A stretch of 10,977 nt of DNA from an uncultured Bacteroidales bacterium (lineage in GTDB: Bacteria > Bacteroidota > Bacteroidia > Bacteroidales > Bacteroidaceae): contig CANBEE010000074.1 in NCBI GenBank assembly GCA_947367415.1, positions 1-10,977 on the forward strand, given 5' to 3'. A program made the position numbers and the translations under genes. Positions 7,156 through 10,977 of the stretch are shown piece by piece (within the stretch, counting starts at the first letter, position 1; the number at the start of each line of letters is the position of its first letter). Under the pieces are notes generated by a model that ran no database searches, was not told the origin of the DNA, and worked only from the letters and a program-made list of their open reading frames with translations.

Positions 7156-7605
7156 ATGAATATAGGTGACAAGGCTCCCGAACGCTTGGGAGTGAACGAG
7201 AATGGAGAGGAAGTGCTGCTCAGCAACTATCGCGGCAAGAAGGTTGTACTCTACTTCTACCCCAAGGACAACACATCGGGCTGCACAGCCGAGGCATGCA
7301 GCCTGCGCGACCACTACGGCGAGTTCCGTGCCCGGGGCTACGAAGTGATTGGCGTGAGTGTAGACAGTGCCGCCTCGCACCGCAAGTTTATCGACAAGTA
7401 CGAACTACCCTTCACCCTGATTGCCGACACCGACAAGGAGCTGGTGCAGGCCATGGGCGTGTGGGGCGAGAAGAGCATGTACGGACGCAAGTACATGGGT
7501 ACCTTCCGCACCACCTTCGTAATCGACGAGAACGGCATCATCGAGCAGATATATCTGCCTAAGCAGATCAAGACCTCGACCCACGCCGAGCAGTTGCTGG
7601 GGTGA
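7156..7605 (+). CDS. bcp: Thioredoxin-dependent thiol peroxidase (Bcp/PrxQ-type peroxiredoxin)
   Basis: A complete 149-residue atypical 2-Cys peroxiredoxin, the usual length for Bcp. The active-site segment FYPKDNTSGCTAEAC places the peroxidatic cysteine at C43 and the resolving cysteine at C48, five residues on, the hallmark of the Bcp/PrxQ type. T40 and R118 (TFRTTF) are the expected partners that lower the thiol pKa. The enzyme reduces hydrogen peroxide and organic hydroperoxides in the cytoplasm with electrons from thioredoxin. The start is the ATG giving MNIGDKAPE, standard for the family. The gene stands alone on the plus strand, divergent from the hydrolase and convergent with the outer-membrane protein gene; in many Bacteroides genomes bcp is instead beside recA (from general knowledge). 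Confidence 0.95.
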   Translation: MNIGDKAPERLGVNENGEEVLLSNYRGKKVVLYFYPKDNTSGCTAEACSLRDHYGEFRARGYEVIGVSVDSAASHRKFIDKYELPFTLIADTDKELVQAMGVWGEKSMYGRKYMGTFRTTFVIDENGIIEQIYLPKQIKTSTHAEQLLG

Positions 7606-7612
7606 TGAAACA

Positions 7613-7644
7613 GATGGAGGCGACCCTCACGGGCAGCCTCCATC
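7613..7644 (+). terminator. Hairpin terminator downstream of bcp
   Basis: GATGGAGGC (7613-7621) pairs perfectly with GCCTCCATC (7636-7644), a 9-base GC-rich stem beginning 8 bases after the bcp stop codon. The loop contains a second small stem, CCC/GGG around TCAC, which would stack on the first. The following CCTTCTCTGATGTTCTT is pyrimidine-rich but not a clean T run. It also lies beyond the end of the convergent outer-membrane protein gene, so it may act for both. Confidence 0.65.
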
Positions 7645-7654
7645 CTTCTCTGAT

Positions 7655-7674
7655 GTTCTTCAAAGAACTTTCTT
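7655..7674 (+). terminator. Second, weaker hairpin with T-rich tail
   Basis: GTTCTT (7655-7660) and AAGAAC (7663-7668) form an AT-rich stem, with the closing pairs probably opening to a TCAA tetraloop, followed by TTTCTT and then ATCTTA. It may back up the stronger hairpin 11 bases upstream. The stem is short, so the call is tentative. Confidence 0.4.
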
Positions 7675-7687
7675 ATCTTACGATTGT

Positions 7688-10567
7688 CTATTTCTTCTTC
7701 GGTTGCTTGTTGAATCGGTACACCACGTGCAACATGGCGTAGCGTGGCACCACGTTGTGCCATGTCTCCTGTATGCCCTGCGCGTTCACCGAGTAGCGGA
7801 TGTTGGAGAGCTGGCCCAGCAGGTCGAAGCCGTCGGCTATGAAGGTGAGGTTACCCTCCAGGATGCTCTTCGATAGGCGAGCGTTCCACACCAGGTCATC
7901 GGTGTTCATCGACTCGTCGGCATATCCACGGCGGCTATACATGGTGAAGTCGGTGCTGAGGTTGACTCCCCACGGCAGCTCGCTCTTCAACGTCAAGCCA
8001 TAGTCGTAGTCGATGGCATGGATGGTGGTGAAGTCCTCGCGGTTGCCTGTAGCGTAGCGGTAGGTGGCATTGGCCTTGAGGTAGACGGTCGACTGCTCCC
8101 ACTTGTTTTCAAAGCCCAGGCTTTCACGAAGGTTCACGTTGCGCACCACACTCTTGGGGTCGGCCGTGGAGCCGATGACGCTGATGTAGTCCACGCTGTT
8201 GACATACCCTGCCGTGGTTCCATGCAAGAAGGTCATCGTAGCCGCTTCGTCCAGTGCGCTACTCATCTTATAATAAGCACTTGCCTGCCAGTTTCCGTTG
8301 ATGTTGGTAGGCCATGAGGTGGTAACGCCCGTGGCCTTGTCATAGGTGCGGTAGTTGGCGATGCTGTTGCATACGAGCGAACCTTCTACACCGGTTTCAA
8401 ACAATTGTTGGCGTTGCTTCTTGCGTTGCTGGAAATAGAACTTTGCATTATGTCGGTGAGTATTCTTCAGGCTTTCTCCTGTGCGTATAGTTATATATAA
8501 CGGATTGGCATCGCTTACATAAGGCACATTATAGGTCAAGGCCGGGGCTGTGTTGGTGAAGTTGTATATCCACCTGTATTCACGGCGCGGTGTCGTATCG
8601 GTAAGGTTCTCTATAATCCGATATTCTGCCTGACCTTGCAGCAATGCATCGGTGCGGTAAAGCGTGGTGTCCATACGTCCACGTTGATAGTCCAACCGCT
8701 CAGTCGCAATGTTCAATGGCAGACGGAAGACAAGGTGCTGCTGACCGTTGTCGCCCTCTATCCATCGTTCAAGTTCAATGGCTGGTGTATGGCGATGTGT
8801 ATGTGCCGTACTGAAGTTACTGTTGTTGATGTCAAGCGCATGGCTCAGTGAATCACGTGTGGAGGGGAGCATGCCCAATGCCTTGTCCTCGGGACTCCAG
8901 TCGGCATACGTGTCGAGTCGGTAAAGGGCATTGTCTGTATCACGGAAACTGTAATAATAGGTATATTTAGGACGGAGTATAAAGCTGCGGTCACCTTTGA
9001 TGGCATGGTTGTATTCCAATTGTGCCTGTATATTACTGTTGAGTGAAGGCATCTCCCGATATTGGTTGCGCAAGTCGTTGTCCCTGCCGCTCCCCTCTCC
9101 ATAATAGAGGCGATAATGTGAGAACTGCTTGGAGCGTGTGCGATTATAGTTACCGTTCATGGTCAGGCGGATATAGTCGGACGTATTGGACGGTGTATAT
9201 GAATAATACAGATTGCCTTTCAGTAGCAGTCTGTCGCGGTCAGTAAGGTTCTGAGTATACAACTTGTTGACAAGCATATCAGACAACACACCATCGTAGA
9301 CAGGGCGGAATATACTGTCGAGCGAGGCTCCACGATAATTCTCTGATGGTTGTTGTGAGTATGTAGCCGAATGGTTCATGCCCGTAATGTCGTTGTGGAA
9401 ATACTCCACATTAGGTGTAACTCTAAGAAACCAGTAATTGCCTCTAAGGAACAGGCGAGAGTCAGAAATAAGATGAAACTGCCTGTCACGGCTCGTGTTG
9501 TTGCTGCGCTTATAGGTATTGCCATCTTGGTAGAAGTCGGTGGCAGAGGTGTAGGTTTCATCCTGTTTGTCTTCGTGATATACCTTGAGTGCACTCTGTA
9601 CGCCCCAATTGTTATCCTTGTCCCACGTGAAGTCAATGCCTCCCGTTTTGATGTCGGTAATTCCTGTAGCTTGCCATGCTGGACTCCAGTCACCATTGCT
9701 GCCTGGCTGTCGAGTATCGTTGGTGTTGTTGATATTTCCATAAACACCGATACGCATATTGTTGGTAAACATCAGCCCGAACACACGACCAAGATAATGC
9801 TCGCCCGTGCCGTATGCAACTTCGGCATTGGATATCCATCCTGCAGAGAACTCCTTTTTCAGGTTTACATCGACCACCAAGGGCTTCTCGTGCAAGTCAC
9901 CGATGACATGTGCGTCTTCGAGCGCCTTTTCGTATACCTTCACCTTATCCACCATATAAGCTGGCAGATTGCTCAGTGCCACACTGGCATCGCCTCGGAA
10001 GAAGTCCTTGCCATTGACCAGCAGACTCTCCACATAGCGTCCGTTCACGAGTATCTGGTTGCCTTTCAGCTCCACGCCCGGTAGCTGTTCGATGAGAGCG
10101 TCAAGCATTGAACCGTCGGCCAAACGGAAAGCGTCGGCATTATATACGATGGTATCGCCTCGATACACCATCTTTACCTTCGTCGCCTTCACCGTCACCT
10201 CACCCAGTGTTATGGGCAACTCACTCATGACAATGTTTCCCAATTGTTTGTACTTGGTCTTGTCATTTCTGAAATCAAGGTCGATGTATTGCGTCTTATA
10301 GCCCATCATGTGTATCTTGGCTATCATGGCCGAATCGCGCAGAATCTTGAATGAGAAGATACCGCTGTTCTCCATTTTGCCCGTAACGGTACAGAACTTC
10401 GAGCTGTCGGCATACATCACATCTACATACACAGGCAATCCTTGACGTGTGACGGCATCAATAGCACGGCCCTCAATATTAACAATGTCCAAGTTGGTAC
10501 TTTGTGCCATCACCCCGGTCGTCAGCATCATTGTGCATAGCGCCACAAATAATCTGTTCTGTTTCAT
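7688..10567 (-). CDS. Outer-membrane beta-barrel protein with N-terminal carboxypeptidase-regulatory-like domain (TonB-receptor-like)
   Basis: A complete 959-residue protein. A clear Sec signal peptide (MKQNRLFVALCTMMLTTGVMA) with predicted cleavage before Q22 fixes the start. Residues about 28-115 form an Ig-like carboxypeptidase-regulatory domain (IEGRAIDAVTRQGLPVYVDV... ending at IHMMGYKTQYIDLDF). Residues about 120-225 resemble a TonB-receptor plug (LGEVTVKATK, then the LDALIEQLPGVELKGNQ and LVNGKDFFRG segments). From about 235 to 950 there are alternating aromatic and polar strands typical of a large barrel, of the outer membrane beta-barrel family-3 type rather than SusC; no SusD partner is adjacent. 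The last strand VVYRF is followed by a basic KQPKKK tail. The ligand is unknown. It is monocistronic by layout, convergent with bcp, and preceded by a promoter and an 11-base-period repeat array. Confidence 0.87.
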   Translation of the reverse strand: MKQNRLFVALCTMMLTTGVMAQSTNLDIVNIEGRAIDAVTRQGLPVYVDVMYADSSKFCTVTGKMENSGIFSFKILRDSAMIAKIHMMGYKTQYIDLDFRNDKTKYKQLGNIVMSELPITLGEVTVKATKVKMVYRGDTIVYNADAFRLADGSMLDALIEQLPGVELKGNQILVNGRYVESLLVNGKDFFRGDASVALSNLPAYMVDKVKVYEKALEDAHVIGDLHEKPLVVDVNLKKEFSAGWISNAEVAYGTGEHYLGRVFGLMFTNNMRIGVYGNINNTNDTRQPGSNGDWSPAWQATGITDIKTGGIDFTWDKDNNWGVQSALKVYHEDKQDETYTSATDFYQDGNTYKRSNNTSRDRQFHLISDSRLFLRGNYWFLRVTPNVEYFHNDITGMNHSATYSQQPSENYRGASLDSIFRPVYDGVLSDMLVNKLYTQNLTDRDRLLLKGNLYYSYTPSNTSDYIRLTMNGNYNRTRSKQFSHYRLYYGEGSGRDNDLRNQYREMPSLNSNIQAQLEYNHAIKGDRSFILRPKYTYYYSFRDTDNALYRLDTYADWSPEDKALGMLPSTRDSLSHALDINNSNFSTAHTHRHTPAIELERWIEGDNGQQHLVFRLPLNIATERLDYQRGRMDTTLYRTDALLQGQAEYRIIENLTDTTPRREYRWIYNFTNTAPALTYNVPYVSDANPLYITIRTGESLKNTHRHNAKFYFQQRKKQRQQLFETGVEGSLVCNSIANYRTYDKATGVTTSWPTNINGNWQASAYYKMSSALDEAATMTFLHGTTAGYVNSVDYISVIGSTADPKSVVRNVNLRESLGFENKWEQSTVYLKANATYRYATGNREDFTTIHAIDYDYGLTLKSELPWGVNLSTDFTMYSRRGYADESMNTDDLVWNARLSKSILEGNLTFIADGFDLLGQLSNIRYSVNAQGIQETWHNVVPRYAMLHVVYRFNKQPKKK

Positions 10568-10608
10568 TACTGTGTTTTTATTAGGTTTTACGTTTGCTTT
10601 TCACATGG

Positions 10609-10639
10609 CAAAGGAACGCATAATCCATAGCCACACCAA
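10609..10639 (-). promoter_or_regulatory. Candidate promoter of the outer-membrane protein gene
   Basis: On the minus strand TTG (10637-10639) is followed after 20 bases by TTCCTTTG (10609-10616), one base from the TAnnTTTG consensus. The spacing is right for Bacteroidetes primary-sigma promoters. The start site would fall near 10602, giving a leader of about 35 bases to the ATG at 10567. The 11-base-period repeats begin 9 bases further upstream. Confidence 0.5.
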
Positions 10640-10647
10640 CGAAAAAA

Positions 10648-10687
10648 CGTGGCAAAAGCGTGGCACGAGCGTGACATTTGCGTGACA
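10648..10687 (-). repeat. Four CGTGRCA boxes at an exact 11-base period (probable operator array)
   Basis: On the plus strand CGTGGCA occurs at 10648-10654 and 10659-10665, and CGTGACA at 10670-10676 and 10681-10687, with starts exactly 11 bases apart and unlike 4-base spacers between. On the strand of the outer-membrane protein gene the units read TGYCACG. The array ends directly upstream of the candidate -33 element, where an activator would bind, and one turn of DNA per box would put all four sites on the same face of the helix. The regulator is unknown. Confidence 0.7.
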
Positions 10688-10737
10688 CGGAGGAATCGGT
10701 CTTCTCCGACAGTGTAATCGATTCTTATTTTTGGCCT

Positions 10738-10857
10738 GGCAGAGTGCAGAAACAATTGACAATTCCGCAGCGCAGCGAGAGCTGAGTCAAATTCATTTGA
10801 ACTCTGCCGAGCAAGCAAGCCATCTTAAAGCAAAGCTTTATATTGGCAGCGCTGCGC
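10738..10857. repeat. Inverted-repeat-rich intergenic segment
   Basis: Several perfect complementary pairs lie within 120 bases: GGCAGAGT (10738-10745) with ACTCTGCC (10801-10808); TTGAC (10756-10760) with GTCAA (10786-10790); GCGCAGCG (10770-10777) with CGCTGCGC (10850-10857); TAAAGC (10826-10831) with GCTTTA (10835-10840) around an AAA loop; and the self-complementary GCAGCGCTGC (10846-10855). A local hairpin GAGTCAAA/TTTGAACTC (10784-10804) competes with some of these. The density suggests a structured RNA, a REP-like element or a decayed mobile-element end; none can be chosen from this copy alone. Confidence 0.5.
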
Positions 10858-10908
10858 ACTGCAACGATAGCCTCAAATCAGATAAAGATATGTCACCTCA
10901 CTGCTCAT

Positions 10909-10974
10909 CAAAATTCCAGTACTTCCTTGTCAGTACTGCAGTACTTAGCCGTCAGTACTCGAGTACTTGTCCGT
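10909..10974. repeat. 22-base tandem repeat with palindromic AGTACT-NN-AGTACT cores
   Basis: Three units of exactly 22 bases are visible: a degenerate one (10909-10930) and two good ones (10931-10952, 10953-10974). Each good unit is C, AGTACT, a dinucleotide, AGTACT, then T and NNCCGT. AGTACT occurs at 10918, 10932, 10940, 10954 and 10962. The centre is GC in one unit and CG in the next, and both 14-base cores are perfect palindromes. The first unit keeps only the right half-site. The array may continue past the window edge, although the last three bases do not match the expected start of a further unit. Confidence 0.8.
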
Positions 10975-10977
10975 AAG

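Larger units (their letters stand above)
10568..10977. other. Long non-coding right-hand region
   Basis: These 410 bases contain no convincing gene on either strand. From the left they hold the outer-membrane protein promoter, the CGTGRCA array, a small CGGAG/CTCCG hairpin (10688-10708) followed by a T-rich stretch, a cluster of inverted repeats (about 10738-10857), and a 22-base tandem repeat that reaches the window edge. A short open frame from 10731 on the plus strand reads straight through the hairpins and tandem repeats, has no family resemblance and is not called. The neighbouring gene must lie outside the window. Confidence 0.6.

Noticed and set aside
9371..10084. 237-codon open frame on the plus strand opposite the outer-membrane protein gene
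   Set aside because: The minus strand encodes the plug and first barrel strands here; the antisense frame has no recognisable family.
7688..10567. SusC-type receptor of a polysaccharide utilisation locus
   Set aside because: No SusD gene, glycoside hydrolase or hybrid sensor is adjacent, and the N-terminal and plug sequences fit the family-3 outer-membrane barrel pattern better than SusC.
10688..10732. Rho-independent terminator reading rightwards (CGGAG/CTCCG hairpin followed by T-rich DNA)
   Set aside because: No plus-strand gene ends before it, the stem is only 5 bases with a long loop, and the T run is separated from the stem.
10909..10974. CRISPR array
   Set aside because: The repeats are immediately tandem with no unique spacers of 25-40 bases, the unit is only 22 bases, and no cas gene is nearby.
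10909..10974. Replication-origin or plasmid iterons
   Set aside because: A 22-base tandem array resembles iterons, but there is no Rep gene, DnaA box cluster or parB-type gene in the window; kept as an unexplained repeat.
10731..10976. 81-codon open frame on the plus strand near the right edge
   Set aside because: It reads through inverted repeats and the 22-base tandem repeats, and its composition looks non-coding. No homologous family is recognised.

Overview
The window looks like chromosomal DNA from a member of the Bacteroidales, most likely Prevotella or Bacteroides-like. The evidence is a DUF2851 protein, a large outer-membrane beta-barrel protein with an N-terminal carboxypeptidase-regulatory-like domain, promoter-like elements of the Bacteroidetes type (TTG or TTTG near -33, TAnnTTTG-like near -7), weak or absent Shine-Dalgarno sequences, and AT-rich 'TTATGA/TTTACAAT' intergenic repeats. 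Base composition by eye is close to 50% GC, which does not fix the genus.

Layout, left to right. Six genes lie on the minus strand, read from right to left: a lipoprotein-like alpha/beta hydrolase (5737-7077), a MATE-family multidrug/Na+ antiporter (4307-5665), a tRNA-dihydrouridine synthase (3295-4275), a DUF2851 protein (1881-3197), an acyl-CoA synthetase (83-1735) and the first 24 codons of glutamate 5-kinase, proB (1-73, cut by the window edge). The last two are only 9 bases apart and are probably co-transcribed from a promoter just upstream of the acyl-CoA synthetase. The other gaps are 31 to 145 bases, so a longer transcript is possible but not shown. The hydrolase is divergent from a plus-strand peroxiredoxin, bcp (7156-7605), and their control signals share a 78-base gap. 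bcp converges on a 959-residue outer-membrane protein gene (7688-10567, minus strand), with hairpin terminators between them.

The right end (10568-10977) has no convincing gene. It holds a good promoter candidate for the outer-membrane protein gene. Directly upstream of that are four CGTGRCA boxes at an exact 11-base period, a likely regulator-binding array. Further out is a stretch dense in inverted repeats, and then a 22-base tandem repeat whose AGTACT-NN-AGTACT core stays palindromic although its central dinucleotide changes. These non-coding arrays are the most unusual structures here.

Functionally the genes are a mix of housekeeping and envelope functions: proline synthesis, acyl activation, tRNA modification, efflux, peroxide detoxification, an exported esterase-like enzyme and an outer-membrane barrel. 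I see no defence system, prophage, CRISPR array, transposase or RNA gene. The claim of a wholly new system is not supported. The best novelty candidates are the two periodic repeat arrays at the right edge and the possible nuclease-like signature in the DUF2851 protein.
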